DNA of 64,000 nt from Streptomyces marianii (GCF_005795905.1 NZ_VAWE01000001.1:4701001-4765000), one strand, 5' to 3'; counted from the first letter of the stretch, positions 9,332-18,936 are shown. Translations and numbers: made by a program. Notes: generated by a model not told the origin, from the letters alone.

Positions 9332-12300
9332 GTGAGCGTCAGGACGACCGAGGGGGCCGACCCGTTCGGGACGGCGCGGCTGCGGCGTGGGGTGCTCGAC
9401 GCCTGGAGTGCGAGCCCCGCGCGTTTCCGCGAGGATGCCAACGCCGAGGAGGACCTCGCGCTCGGCGGCTACCGCGATCGTGTGATCGTCGAGCTGGCCC
9501 AGAACGCCGCCGACGCCGCCGCCCGGGCCGGCGTGCCCGGGCGCTTCCGGCTCACCCTCGACCGGGGCACGCTCGTCGCCGCCAACACCGGCGCCCCGCT
9601 GGACGCCGCCGGTGTGGAGTCGCTGTCGACGCTGCGGGCGTCGGCCAAGCGCGAGGACGACCGGACCGCCGTGGGCCGGTTCGGCGTCGGCTTCGCCGCC
9701 GTGCTGGCCGTGAGCGACGAGCCCGCCGTCGTCGGCCGGCACGGCGGCGTCCGCTGGTCGCTGGCCGAGGCCCGGGAACTCGCCGCGCAGGCGGCGCAGG
9801 CCGGCCCCGGCCTCGGTGACGAGCTACGCCGCCGTGACGGCCACGTACCGCTGCTGCGGCTTCCGCTGCCCGCCGAGGGCACCGCACCCGACGGCTACGA
9901 CACGGTCGTGATCCTGCCGCTGCGCGACGGGACCGCCGAGGACCTGGTCGGCCGGCTGCTCGCCGAGATCGACGACGCGCTGCTGCTGACCCTGCCGGGG
10001 CTCACCGAGATCGTGGTGGAGACCCCGGAGGGGGTCAGGACCCTGCGCCGCTCGCAGCATGGCGACCACGTCCACATCGAGGACAGCGCCCGCGGGCTGA
10101 ACCGCTGGCGGGTCGTCAGCCACCACGGGCCAGTCGAGCCCGCGCTGCTCGCGGACCGGCCGGTGGAGGAGCGGCTGCGCCCGCACTGGACCGTGACCTG
10201 GGCGGTTCCCGTGGACTCCGAGGGGATGCCCGAGTACCCGGCGACCGCGCCGGTCGTCCACGCGCCGACCCCGACGGACGAGCCGCTCGGTGTGCCCGCG
10301 CTGCTGATCGCCTCCCTGCCGCTGGACACCGCCCGCCGCCGTCCCGCTCCGGGCCCGCTCACCGACTTCCTGGTGCGGCGTGCGGCGGACGCGTACGCCG
10401 AGCTGCTCGACGACTGGCAGCCGGTCGGGACCGGGCTGATCGACCTCGTTCCCGGGCCGCTGGGAAAGGGCGAGCTGGACGGCTCGCTGCGTGCGGCGAT
10501 CCTGGAACTGCTGCCGCGCACGGCGTTCCTCGCCCCCGCCGTTCCCTCGGAGGACGTGGTGGCGCTGCGGCCGCTGGAGGCCGAGGTGGTGGAGGGCGCC
10601 GGCGCCGAGACCGTACGAGCCCTGGCGGATGTGCTGCCGACGCTGCTGCCCGCCGGTCTGGAGCGCCGGGTGGAGCTGCGGACACTCGGTGTCGCACGGG
10701 TCCCGCTGACGGAGGCGATCGACCGGCTCGCCGGGATCGAGCGCGACCCGTCGTGGTGGTGGCGGCTGTACGACAGCCTCGCCGGTGTGGACCCGGAGCG
10801 GCTGTCCGGCCTGCCGGTGCCGCTCGCCGGTACGGGGGCGGCCGCCGGCGAAGGGACGTCCGGGGAGGAGGGCGAGGAGCCGCGTCCGCGCCGCGCGCCC
10901 CGTACCGCCATCGGCCCGCGCCAGGTGCTGCTGCCGACCGCCGAGACCCCGGACGGGCTGGCCCGGTTCGGGTTGAAGGTGGCCCATCAGGACGCCGCTC
11001 ATCCGCTGCTGGAGAAGCTGGGCGCGCTGCCCGCGACACCGCGCGCGGTGCTGACGACCCCGCAGGTGCGGGCCGCCGTCGCCGCGTCGCTGGAGGACGG
11101 CGACGGGCTCTGGGACGAGGACGCGCCGGACAGCGAGGAGCTGGCGGAGATCGTCCTCGCCCTCGTCCGGGACGCGGGACTGGAGCCGGGTGACGAGCCG
11201 TGGCTGGGTGCGCTGGCGCTGCCCGACGAGGAAGGCGAGCTCGCTCCTGCCGGTGAACTGGTGCTGCCGGGCAGTCCCTTCGCGTCCGTGATGCGCGAGG
11301 ACGAGCTGGCTCTCGTCGACGCCGAGCTGGCCGAGCGCTGGGGCGAGCAGCCGCTCGCCGCCTGCGGGGTACTGGCGACCTTCGCGCTCGTCCGCGCCAC
11401 GGACGTCGTGCTGGACCCGGACGAACTGGAGCCTCGCGAGGGCGACTTCGCCGAGCCGGACGACGCGGGGCTGCTGGACGCGGTGGACGTGTGGTGCGAG
11501 GACGTCCTGGACCGGCTGCCCGACACCCCCGTTCCGCCGGTCGCGACGGAGATCGCCGCCGTGCGCGACCTGGAACTCGTGGACGACGACCAGTGGCCGC
11601 GGGCACTCGCGCTGCTGGCCAGGCCGCCGCTGCGGGACGCGCTGACACAGACCGTCCGGGTGCTGCTGCCCGACGGCACGACCGAGACGGTCCGGCCGTA
11701 CACGGCGTGGTGGCTGCGCGGGCACCCGGTGCTGGGCGGCCGCCGCCCGGCGGGTCTGCGGTCCGTGGGCGGCGATCCGCTGCTGGTCGGCCTCTACGAC
11801 GCGGCCGACGCGGCCGGCTTCGAGGACGAGCAGGTGCTGCACGCCCTCGGCGTCCGGACGTCCGTCGCCGCGCTGCTGGACGAACCGGGCGGCGCGGCCG
11901 AGCTGCTGGGGCGGCTCGCCGACGCGGACCGCCCCGTCACCGCGTCCCAACTGCACGCCCTGTACACGGCGCTGGCGGATCTGGACCCCGAGCAGGTGAC
12001 GCTCCCGGACGAACTGCGCGCGGTCGTCGACGGGGAGGTGCGGGTGGTGGACGCCTCGGACGCGCTGGTCGCGGACGCTCCCGATCTGCTGCCGCTGACC
12101 GCCGGGCGTCCGCTGCTGCCGGTCTCGCCGGGCCGTGCGGCCGATCTGGCCGAGCTGTTCCAGGTGGGGCGGCTCAGCGAGGCGGTCGAGGCGGAGGTGA
12201 CGACGGTGGGCGAGGAGCACGAGGTGCCGGAGTCGGTGCACGCGCTGCTGGGACCGGCGACGCCCGCGTCGTACGTCGAGCACGAGGAACTCCTCGCCGG

Positions 12301-12481
12301 CGGTGTCGAACTCGACTGGCGCCGCACCTCCGACGGGGTCATCCACGCCGCCACACTGGAGGGCGTCGCCGCGGGCCTGGCCTGGGCGGCGGGCCAGTGG
12401 CCGCGCCGCTTCGAGGTGGCGGCGCTGCTGGAGGACCCGTCGCGCACGGAGGAACTGGCGCGGGACCGCTGGTTCGACTGA
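9332..12481 (+). CDS. sacsin-like GHKL ATPase (large, chaperone-like)
   Basis: A 1,049-residue cytoplasmic protein starting at GTG 9332 behind a cggagacag site; the longer in-frame extension is arginine/proline-rich non-coding sequence. Residues about 40-250 form a Hsp90/GHKL-type Bergerat ATP site like the sacsin N-terminal repeat, with N-box ELAQNAADA (Glu54, Asn58) and glycine-rich lid GRFGVGFAAV near residue 115. A linker (GTSGEEGEEPRPRR) near residue 515 separates a long acidic C-terminal region with no recognisable motif. Automated annotation often calls such proteins molecular chaperone Hsp90; direct chaperone activity is not shown by sequence. Confidence 0.82.
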   Translation: MSVRTTEGADPFGTARLRRGVLDAWSASPARFREDANAEEDLALGGYRDRVIVELAQNAADAAARAGVPGRFRLTLDRGTLVAANTGAPLDAAGVESLSTLRASAKREDDRTAVGRFGVGFAAVLAVSDEPAVVGRHGGVRWSLAEARELAAQAAQAGPGLGDELRRRDGHVPLLRLPLPAEGTAPDGYDTVVILPLRDGTAEDLVGRLLAEIDDALLLTLPGLTEIVVETPEGVRTLRRSQHGDHVHIEDSARGLNRWRVVSHHGPVEPALLADRPVEERLRPHWTVTWAVPVDSEGMPEYPATAPVVHAPTPTDEPLGVPALLIASLPLDTARRRPAPGPLTDFLVRRAADAYAELLDDWQPVGTGLIDLVPGPLGKGELDGSLRAAILELLPRTAFLAPAVPSEDVVALRPLEAEVVEGAGAETVRALADVLPTLLPAGLERRVELRTLGVARVPLTEAIDRLAGIERDPSWWWRLYDSLAGVDPERLSGLPVPLAGTGAAAGEGTSGEEGEEPRPRRAPRTAIGPRQVLLPTAETPDGLARFGLKVAHQDAAHPLLEKLGALPATPRAVLTTPQVRAAVAASLEDGDGLWDEDAPDSEELAEIVLALVRDAGLEPGDEPWLGALALPDEEGELAPAGELVLPGSPFASVMREDELALVDAELAERWGEQPLAACGVLATFALVRATDVVLDPDELEPREGDFAEPDDAGLLDAVDVWCEDVLDRLPDTPVPPVATEIAAVRDLELVDDDQWPRALALLARPPLRDALTQTVRVLLPDGTTETVRPYTAWWLRGHPVLGGRRPAGLRSVGGDPLLVGLYDAADAAGFEDEQVLHALGVRTSVAALLDEPGGAAELLGRLADADRPVTASQLHALYTALADLDPEQVTLPDELRAVVDGEVRVVDASDALVADAPDLLPLTAGRPLLPVSPGRAADLAELFQVGRLSEAVEAEVTTVGEEHEVPESVHALLGPATPASYVEHEELLAGGVELDWRRTSDGVIHAATLEGVAAGLAWAAGQWPRRFEVAALLEDPSRTEELARDRWFD

Positions 12482-13039
12482 GGGCGCCCGAGGGCACCTC
12501 CCGGGCGGGCAACCCGCCGGTCTCCCGTCCGGGGTGCGGCGCTCCACCGGGCCGGCCGACCGCCCCCGTCATGCTGGGACGGGTCACAGGCGGGTGGTGA
12601 GTCGGCCGTCGGGCCGTCGACGAATGATCTCCGCCGCGGACCACCGCCCACGACCGGCATGCGGTCGTGGGCGGTAGCGGGTGGGGCCGAGCGGTACCGA
12701 GACCGCGTCCGGCAGCGGTACCGATCGCAGTACGTGCCGTTGGCGCCGCGTCAGGCAAGGTTTGCCCGTCAAGGAGCGGCGTCCGGTGCACGGGGTCTTC
12801 CCGGGTCCTCCGGCCGAAGGGGTGGGGAGACCTCATGCACCAGACGCCGCAGGCCCCGCCCTACGGGCGGACGGAGCTACTCTCGCAACACGCCCTGTCG
12901 CCGGTCGGGCCGCCGGCGGTGCGGGAGATCGGATCCCGACGCCGCCTGGCGAGCGAACCGGGAGTACCGCATCAGATTGCTTCGACTCCGGACCCGGGTG
13001 GTACGGAACGGGTCGGGACTTCGGATCCCCGGGCAGCCC
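12482..13039. other. non-coding junction with mobile-element debris
   Basis: No convincing gene was found. Contents are a GC-rich stretch after the ATPase stop and a partial MITE end at 12745-12789. A start-like ATG at 12835 (MHQTPQAPPYGR) follows a ggtgggga site, but its frame soon becomes low-complexity and collides antisense with the next gene. The region looks like a breakpoint where foreign DNA entered. Confidence 0.6.
12745..12789. repeat. 45-bp fragment of the MITE left end
   Basis: This stretch is identical over 45 bp to 8763-8807, the left terminal region of the MITE-like element. No matching right terminus or second CTAG is visible, so it is a truncated copy next to the boundary of the secreted repeat-protein gene. 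Confidence 0.85.
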
Positions 13040-14590
13040 TCACGGGCACGAGGTGCTTTCGGACGCGGTCACGGGTCGAGAACGGGCGACGATGGAACCG
13101 CTTCCGGTGGGTGCCGTGAAGACAGCATTGGTGATCATGAAATCCCGGTGGCCGTCCAGGTGGGTACCCTTGGCGAAATGCACGTGGATGTCCCCTGAGG
13201 CGGTGCCCATTTCCGCGGCACGGGCCAGCCAGCCCACACTGCACCCTGGAACTGGCAGGCTCTCGGTCTCCGACACAGAGCTCGACCTGCCCCAGGTGTG
13301 ACTGTAGGTGGCGCTCACTCCCAGCTCCGCCACTCCCCAGATGGTGGCTTTGGCGGACGAGCTCACCTCGAGCGTGTCCGAGCTCTCCACAGTGTCCGAC
13401 CAGCTCAGCGTATGAGTCTCGGTCTGCGACGTGTAGTTGAAGACGCTGTCTCCGACAGGGTGCTCCGGCCCCGGGAAGGTGCGATAACTCCGAGGGGTGT
13501 AGGTCATGGTGCAGACCCACTGAGAGCCCGCACATATCTCGAGGACGGCTTTGCCGTCATCGCTGTCGGCGGAGTAGGTGGTCCATCCGACAGCCGTGGT
13601 GACGGCCGCGCAGGGCGCGATCCGGTCGGCTGTTCCGCGTTCGCTGATCTGGGTCCAGGAGGTGCCTCCGTTCCAGCGGAAGACGCCGTCGGGTGATCGG
13701 CCGTAGATGGCGTTGTCGGTGACGACCCATTGTGAGCCTGGGCCGGCGGTGCCGATGCGTTGCCAGTTCTGTCCGGAGCCCTGGTAGCGGTAGACGCCGC
13801 TGCCGTCGGGGGCGGCTCGGAGGAGTCCGGCTCCGCCTCCGTAGATCTGGTCGGCTGTTCCGCGTTCGCTGATCTGGGTCCAGGAGGTGCCTCCGTTCCA
13901 GCGGAAGACGCCGTCGGGTGATCGGCCGTAGATGGCGTTGTCGGTGACGACCCACTGTGAGCCTGGGCCGGCGGTGCCGATGCGTTGCCAGTTCTGTCCG
14001 GAGCCCTGGTAGCGGTAGACGCCGCTGCCGTCGGGGGCGGCTCGGAGGAGTCCGGCTCCGCCTCCGTAGATCTGGTCGGCTGTTCCGCGTTCGCTGATCT
14101 GGGTCCAGGAGGTGCCTCCGTTCCAGCGGAAGACGCCGTCGGGTGATCGGCCGTAGATGGCGTTGTCGGTGACGACCCACTGTGAGCCTGGGCCGGCGGT
14201 GCCGATGTGTTCCCAGTTCTGTCCGGAGCCCTGGTAGCGGTAGACGCCGCTGCCGTCGGGGGCGGCTCGGAGGAGTCCGGCTCCGCCTCCGTAGATCTGG
14301 TCGGCTGTTCCGCGTTCGCTGATCTGGGTCCAGGAGGTGCCTCCGTTCCAGCGGAAGACGCCCTCCGGTGACTGCCTGCAGACCGTGCTGCCGGTCGCTG
14401 CGGCAGCCGCCGGCTGTGCCGTGAGCAGCGGCGTCACGACCGCACTCGGCAGGGTGACCAGGAGTGCGGCCATCCGTACGCGCCATCGTCGCCCCGGCGG
14501 CACCGCAGCACCCCTTCTTCGCCTCACGGCCGCATGTGAACCCGTCGCGGTCCCCGTCACCGCGGAAGTACGCCGAAAGAGCAGGCGCAT
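13040..14590 (-). CDS. secreted beta-propeller repeat protein with aerolysin-like C-terminal domain
   Basis: A 516-residue exported protein. ATG 14590 follows a gagagga ribosome-binding site. A long basic leader and hydrophobic core (MAALLVTLPSAVVTPLLTA, ending AAAAA) suggest Sec-type cleavage near residue 64. Residues 74-298 are three near-identical 75-residue repeats, each with two blade-like units (GVFRWNGGTSWTQISERG and GVYRYQGSGQNW), plus one further half repeat, giving seven apparent blades as in lectin propellers. Residues about 333-516 are rich in alternating Ser/Thr strands (SSDTLEVSSSAKATIWG, GVSATYSHTWGRSSS), resembling the transmembrane-hairpin region of aerolysin/ETX-MTX2 pore-forming proteins. 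A glycan-binding, possibly pore-forming secreted protein is an inference from architecture. Confidence 0.75.
   Translation of the reverse strand: MRLLFRRTSAVTGTATGSHAAVRRRRGAAVPPGRRWRVRMAALLVTLPSAVVTPLLTAQPAAAAATGSTVCRQSPEGVFRWNGGTSWTQISERGTADQIYGGGAGLLRAAPDGSGVYRYQGSGQNWEHIGTAGPGSQWVVTDNAIYGRSPDGVFRWNGGTSWTQISERGTADQIYGGGAGLLRAAPDGSGVYRYQGSGQNWQRIGTAGPGSQWVVTDNAIYGRSPDGVFRWNGGTSWTQISERGTADQIYGGGAGLLRAAPDGSGVYRYQGSGQNWQRIGTAGPGSQWVVTDNAIYGRSPDGVFRWNGGTSWTQISERGTADRIAPCAAVTTAVGWTTYSADSDDGKAVLEICAGSQWVCTMTYTPRSYRTFPGPEHPVGDSVFNYTSQTETHTLSWSDTVESSDTLEVSSSAKATIWGVAELGVSATYSHTWGRSSSVSETESLPVPGCSVGWLARAAEMGTASGDIHVHFAKGTHLDGHRDFMITNAVFTAPTGSGSIVARSRPVTASESTSCP
13595..14371 (-). repeat. 225-bp tandem repeats inside the propeller gene
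   Basis: Three full 225-bp units (14371-14147, 14146-13922, 13921-13697) and a partial fourth (13696 to about 13595) are almost identical at nucleotide level. For example, the segment starting gtagatctggtcggctgttc recurs exactly 225 bp apart at about 13847, 14072 and 14297. Such low divergence implies recent duplication or ongoing gene conversion and predicts copy-number variation between strains. Confidence 0.95.
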
Positions 14591-14739
14591 TGCCCGTACT
14601 CCTCTCACCGAAACCGATACGGCTGAGACAGCAGGGGCATGCCCCACGCATCCGAGGACGCGCGGGCCCCCGCCGCTCGCCGAGCCTGAACTCATCCTTT
14701 GCCACCGGCATCGTCGGGTGTGAGTGGTAGAAGTGGCGC

Positions 14740-15756
14740 ATGACGCAAGAATCCTTCCAGGCCGCTCCCTGGGGGCTCCGACCTCGCCGGGTGGCGGTGA
14801 TCGTCGACGAGGACACCAACCCCTTCGAACTCGGCTGCGCCACGGAACTGTTCGGGCTGCCCCGGCCCGAACTCGGCCGTGACCTCTACGACTTCACGTT
14901 GTGCACGCCCCACGACCGCACGGTCATGCGCGACCGCTTCTTCACGCTCACCGCGGCAGCGCGCCTCGAAGCCGCCGAGACAGCCGACACCCTGATCATC
15001 CCGAGCCGGCCGGACGTCAGCCGGCCGCGCCACCCCGCCGTACTGGACGTCATACGGCGCGCCCACCGCCGGGGCGCCCGGCTGGTCTCCTTCTGCACCG
15101 GCGCTTTCGCTCTGGCCGAGGCCGGCGTGCTCGACGGGCGCCGGGCCACCACGCACTGGCAGTGCACGGACCTCCTGCGCTCCCACTATCCCGCCGTCCG
15201 CGTCGAACCCGACGTCCTCTTCGTCGACGACGGCACCGTCCTCACCTCCGCGGGCAGCGCCGCCTCACTCGACCTCGGCCTGCACATCATCCGCCGCGAC
15301 CACGGCGCGGAGACCGCCAACACCATCAGCCGCCGCCTCGTCTTCCCCGCCCACCGCGACGGCGGACAGAAGCAGTTCATCGAACGCCCCTTACCCGACG
15401 TGCCCGACGAGTCCCTGGCCCCGCTCCTGGCCTGGGCCCAGGAGCGGCTCGACGCCCCTCTGACCGTCGCGGACCTCGCAGCCGAGGCAGCCGTCAGCAC
15501 CACCACCCTGCACCGCCGCTTCCGCGCCCAGCTGGGCACCACACCCCTCGCATGGCTGACCGCGCAGCGCGTCACCCTCGCCCGCCGGCTCCTCGAACGC
15601 GGAGACACCCACTTCGACGCCATCGCCCGCCACACCGGACTCGGCACCGCGGCCAACCTCCGAACGCTCCTACGCCGAGAAACGGGACTCACCCCCTCGG
15701 CCTACCGGCAACGCTTCGGCCCGGAGACTCAGCTCACCGGGACGGCACCGCGCTGA
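14740..15756 (+). CDS. GlxA-type AraC-family transcriptional regulator
   Basis: A 338-residue regulator with an N-terminal DJ-1/PfpI-like domain (VAVIVDEDTNPFELGCATEL and the nucleophile-elbow-like region LVSFCTGAFALAEAG near residue 125). A C-terminal AraC/XylS double helix-turn-helix follows (LAAEAAVSTTTLHRRFRAQL, then HTGLGTAANLRTLLRRETGL and SAYRQRF). The cysteine in the elbow is present, but such domains usually act as ligand sensors. It is divergent from the propeller gene with 149 bp between the starts, so it could regulate it or be an independent passenger. Confidence 0.9.
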   Translation: MTQESFQAAPWGLRPRRVAVIVDEDTNPFELGCATELFGLPRPELGRDLYDFTLCTPHDRTVMRDRFFTLTAAARLEAAETADTLIIPSRPDVSRPRHPAVLDVIRRAHRRGARLVSFCTGAFALAEAGVLDGRRATTHWQCTDLLRSHYPAVRVEPDVLFVDDGTVLTSAGSAASLDLGLHIIRRDHGAETANTISRRLVFPAHRDGGQKQFIERPLPDVPDESLAPLLAWAQERLDAPLTVADLAAEAAVSTTTLHRRFRAQLGTTPLAWLTAQRVTLARRLLERGDTHFDAIARHTGLGTAANLRTLLRRETGLTPSAYRQRFGPETQLTGTAPR

Positions 15757-16083
15757 CCGCGGGCGACAGCCAGGCCCACCTCACGCGCCCCCGCTGAACC
15801 GGGACCGCCGCACCCGATCCAACGGCTTCTCGCCGGCCTCCGGTTCGACCGCCCTTGCGGACCGCCGTCCCACCGACGTCTGCGGCCCGGGCGACGGCCC
15901 GAGTGCCGCCATGGCCCAGCAGGCACACGCCCTGGGCCCCCGGCAGCAGTCGACGCGCAGCTCGTCCATGCGAGAACAACGCCGGGAAATTCACGGAGAG
16001 TTGGTCACGAGTCTCGTCAGGGAAGCGCGTGCCGCACCAGCGAGCCCCAGGACGGGAAGCACACCTCGGCTCCCTGCGAGTCC
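15757..16083. other. intergenic, no gene seen
   Basis: A 327-bp gap between two convergent genes. Only low-similarity open frames antisense to each other are present and none has a start, codon pattern or motif that supports a gene. No clear terminator hairpin was recognised. Confidence 0.6.
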
Positions 16084-18537
16084 TCAGGCCGGGAAGCGGC
16101 GGTCCACCCATCGCCATGCGAACTCCAGCACCCCCGCCGCCAGCGCGGCGATGGCGACCGCCGCCCACGGCATCGTCGTGCCCACCAGCCGCAGGGCGAA
16201 GAAGTCCTGCAGCCAGGGCACCATCAGGACGATCAGGAAGGCCAGCCCCATCGCCGCGACCAGGCACACGCGCCACCAGGTGTAGGGGCGGGCGACGATC
16301 GCCAGCACCCACATGGCGACCAGGAACAGCGTCAGCGTCGCCGCGCTGGTCTCGGCGGCCAGCGCGCCGGGCCCGCTGTAGTGGTGCCGGGCGAGGAGGT
16401 ACGTCGAGAAGGTGGCGCCCGCCGCGACGATCCCGCCGGGGATCGCGTACCGCATGACCCGCCGGACGAAGTGGGGCCTGGCGCGCTCCTTGTTGGGCGC
16501 GAGCGCCAGGAAGAACGCCGGGACGCCGATGGTCAGTGTGGACAGCAGGGTCAGATGCCGGGGCAGGAAGGGGTACTCGACCTGCGAGCAGACCACCATG
16601 ACCGCCAGCAGCACCGAGTAGACCGTCTTGGTCAGGAACAGCGTGGCGACCCGGGTGATGTTGCCGATGACGCGACGGCCCTCGGCCACCACCGACGGCA
16701 GCGTGGCGAAGCTGTTGTTGAGGAGCACGATCTGCGCGACGGCCTTCGTCGCCTCGGAGCCGGAGCCCATGGAGACGCCGATGTCGGCGTCCTTGAGGGC
16801 GAGGACGTCGTTGACGCCGTCGCCCGTCATCGCGACCGTGTGGCCGCGCGACTGGAGCGCGCCGACCATGTCCCGCTTCTGCTGCGGGGTGACCCGCCCG
16901 AAGACCGCGTTGGCGGCGAGCTCGTCGGCCATCGCCTCCCGCTCGGCAGGCAGCTTGCGGGCGTCCACGGAGTCCGCCGCGCCCGGCAGCCCGAGCTTGC
17001 CGGCCACGGCGCTCACCGACACCGCGTTGTCGCCCGAGATGACCTTCGCCGCTACCTCCTGCTCCTCGAAGTAGCGCAGGGTGTCGGCAGCGTCGGGCCG
17101 CAGTCGCTGCTCCAGCACGACCAGAGCGGTGGGCCGGGCGCCCGCGGCGACGTCGAGGTCGTCGAGTTCGCCCGCGGCACGCGCGAGCAGCAGGACGCGC
17201 AGGCCCTGCTCGTTGAGGCCGTCGACCTCGCGCAGGGCGGGCGCGCCGGGCGGCAGCAGCACGTCGGGGGCGCCGAGCAGCCAGGTCGAACTCTGCCCGT
17301 CGCCCTCGCTGAACGCGGCTCCGCTGTACTTGCGCGCCGACGAGAACGGCAGGGACTCGGTGCAGCGCCACTCCTCCCGGTCCGGGTAGGCCTCGATGAT
17401 CGCCTGGAGGGAGGCGTTGGGCCGCGGGTCGGACTCGCCGAGCGCGCCCAGGACGGTGCGCACGTAGTCCTCGTCGCAGCCGTCGAGGGTGCGCAGCTCG
17501 GTGACGTCCATGCCGCCCTCGGTGAGGGTGCCGGTCTTGTCGAGGCACACCACGTCGACCCGGGCGAGGCCCTCGATCGCGGGGAGCTCCTGGACGAGGC
17601 ACTGCTTGCGGCCGAGCCGGATGACGCCGATCGCGAAGGCGACGGAGGTGAGGAGGACGAGGCCCTCGGGGATCATCGGCACGATTCCGCCGACGGTGCG
17701 GGCGACCGAGCCCTTGAAGTCGTCGCCCTTGACGACGAGCTGGCTGACGATGAGGCCGAGGGCGGTCGGCACCATCATCCAGGTGACGTACTTGAGGATC
17801 GTGGAGATGCCGGAGCGCAGCTCGGAGTGGACGAGGGTGAAGCGGGACGCCTCCTCGGCCAGCTGGGCGGCGTAGGCCTCGCGGCCGACCTTGGTGGCGG
17901 TGAAGGCGCCGCCGCCGGCGACGACGAAGCTGCCGGACATCATCCGGTCCCCGCGCCGCTTCAGGACCGGGTCGGCCTCACCGGTCAGCAGGGACTCGTC
18001 GATCTCCAGGCCGTCGGCCTCGGCGACCTCGCCGTCGACGACGACCTTGTCGCCCGGTCCGAGTTCGATGAGGTCGCCGAGCACGATCTCGGAGGTGGAC
18101 ACCTCCCCGGAGACACCGTCGCGCCGGACGGTCGGTTTCGCCTCGCCGATGACGGCGAGCCCGTCGAGAGTCTTCTTGGCGCGCAGCTCCTGGATGATGC
18201 CGATTCCGGTGTTGGCGAGGATGACGAAGCCGAACAGGGTGTCCTGGAACGGAGCGACGAAGAACATGATCGCCCAGAGCACACCGATGATCGCGTTGAA
18301 GCGGGTGAGGACGTTGCCCCGGATGATGTCGGCGGTGGAGCGACTGCTGCGCAGGGGGACGTCGTTGACCTCACCGCGTGCGATGCGTTCGGCGACCTCG
18401 TCGGCGCTCAGCCCGCCGGACCGGTGTCGCACGGGCGGCGGCACGGGATGTACGGGGTCGAGCTCCGCCCCCGCGTCGATGACCGGGCCGCCGTGCGGCT
18501 CGGCTCCGTCGCTGCCGATCTCCGACCGCTGAGTCAT
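16084..18537 (-). CDS. CtpE-type P-type cation ATPase
   Basis: An 817-residue integral membrane P-type ATPase. It has the actuator motif TGEADP at 185-190, the phosphorylation site DKTGTLTEG with Asp333, SGDNAVSV near 501, and the hinge motif GDGVNDVLALKDADIGVSMG from 572. Hydrophobic helices lie at about 80-115, 245-310 and the C-terminal quarter. The segments RVDVVCLDKTGTLTE, LRSGISTILKY and RPYTWWR closely resemble mycobacterial CtpE (associated with calcium uptake) as I remember it, more than KdpB or heavy-metal pumps, and no metal-binding N-terminal domain is present. Ion specificity is inferred. Confidence 0.88.
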   Translation of the reverse strand: MTQRSEIGSDGAEPHGGPVIDAGAELDPVHPVPPPVRHRSGGLSADEVAERIARGEVNDVPLRSSRSTADIIRGNVLTRFNAIIGVLWAIMFFVAPFQDTLFGFVILANTGIGIIQELRAKKTLDGLAVIGEAKPTVRRDGVSGEVSTSEIVLGDLIELGPGDKVVVDGEVAEADGLEIDESLLTGEADPVLKRRGDRMMSGSFVVAGGGAFTATKVGREAYAAQLAEEASRFTLVHSELRSGISTILKYVTWMMVPTALGLIVSQLVVKGDDFKGSVARTVGGIVPMIPEGLVLLTSVAFAIGVIRLGRKQCLVQELPAIEGLARVDVVCLDKTGTLTEGGMDVTELRTLDGCDEDYVRTVLGALGESDPRPNASLQAIIEAYPDREEWRCTESLPFSSARKYSGAAFSEGDGQSSTWLLGAPDVLLPPGAPALREVDGLNEQGLRVLLLARAAGELDDLDVAAGARPTALVVLEQRLRPDAADTLRYFEEQEVAAKVISGDNAVSVSAVAGKLGLPGAADSVDARKLPAEREAMADELAANAVFGRVTPQQKRDMVGALQSRGHTVAMTGDGVNDVLALKDADIGVSMGSGSEATKAVAQIVLLNNSFATLPSVVAEGRRVIGNITRVATLFLTKTVYSVLLAVMVVCSQVEYPFLPRHLTLLSTLTIGVPAFFLALAPNKERARPHFVRRVMRYAIPGGIVAAGATFSTYLLARHHYSGPGALAAETSAATLTLFLVAMWVLAIVARPYTWWRVCLVAAMGLAFLIVLMVPWLQDFFALRLVGTTMPWAAVAIAALAAGVLEFAWRWVDRRFPA

Positions 18538-18936
18538 GCCTCCGACGGTACGGCGGCATGGGCCCCTTCACCCCCCGAGCCGCGGATCCTGCCATAACCG
18601 GATCCCGCCAAGGCGGGAACGCGACTCGGTGCGTCGGTGCGTCGGTGCGTCGGTGGCTCGGCGACGCGCCGGACGCGGGTGGCGGATGACCGGGGCCCTT
18701 GGGGCCGGGGCGGAAGTCCGCCCGTGCCCGGGGCTCACCCCGCCGCCCGTTCCCGGGGCTCACCCCGCCGCCCGTGCCCGGGGCTCACCCCGCCGCCGGC
18801 GCGACCGGGTGAGCGGCCCGGGGCGTGCGCACGAGTCCGGCGGTCCCGCCCGGGGTCCCGGTCGCACGAGGCGCGTCCGGTGGGCTGTCCGGGGCGCGTG
18901 CGGGCGTCCCGCCTTCGAGGCCGGGGGACCGCCCCG
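18538..18936. other. intergenic with short GC-rich repeats
   Basis: About 400 bp between two genes on the same strand without a believable gene. It holds a short gtgcgtcg repeat near 18630-18655 and the 25-bp tandem repeat annotated separately; the promoter of the P-type ATPase gene must lie at its left end. Confidence 0.6.
18724..18798. repeat. 25-bp tandem repeat, three copies
   Basis: Three consecutive 25-bp units built on cccggggctcaccccgccgc, differing by single bases (gtg or gtt at the start; the last base of the final unit). Each unit contains the palindromic core ggggctcaccccg-like arms, so the array could fold into hairpins. No function is evident. Confidence 0.85.

Noticed and set aside
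9824..12547. 907-residue minus-strand frame opposite the ATPase gene
   Set aside because: Codon-position GC pattern belongs to the plus-strand gene; the product is a low-complexity Arg/Gln/His-rich antisense shadow.
12835..13119. Possible gene starting MHQTPQAPPYGR with a ribosome-binding-like site
   Set aside because: The frame loses protein-like character within about 30 codons and overlaps the 3' end of the propeller gene antisense; no family recognised.
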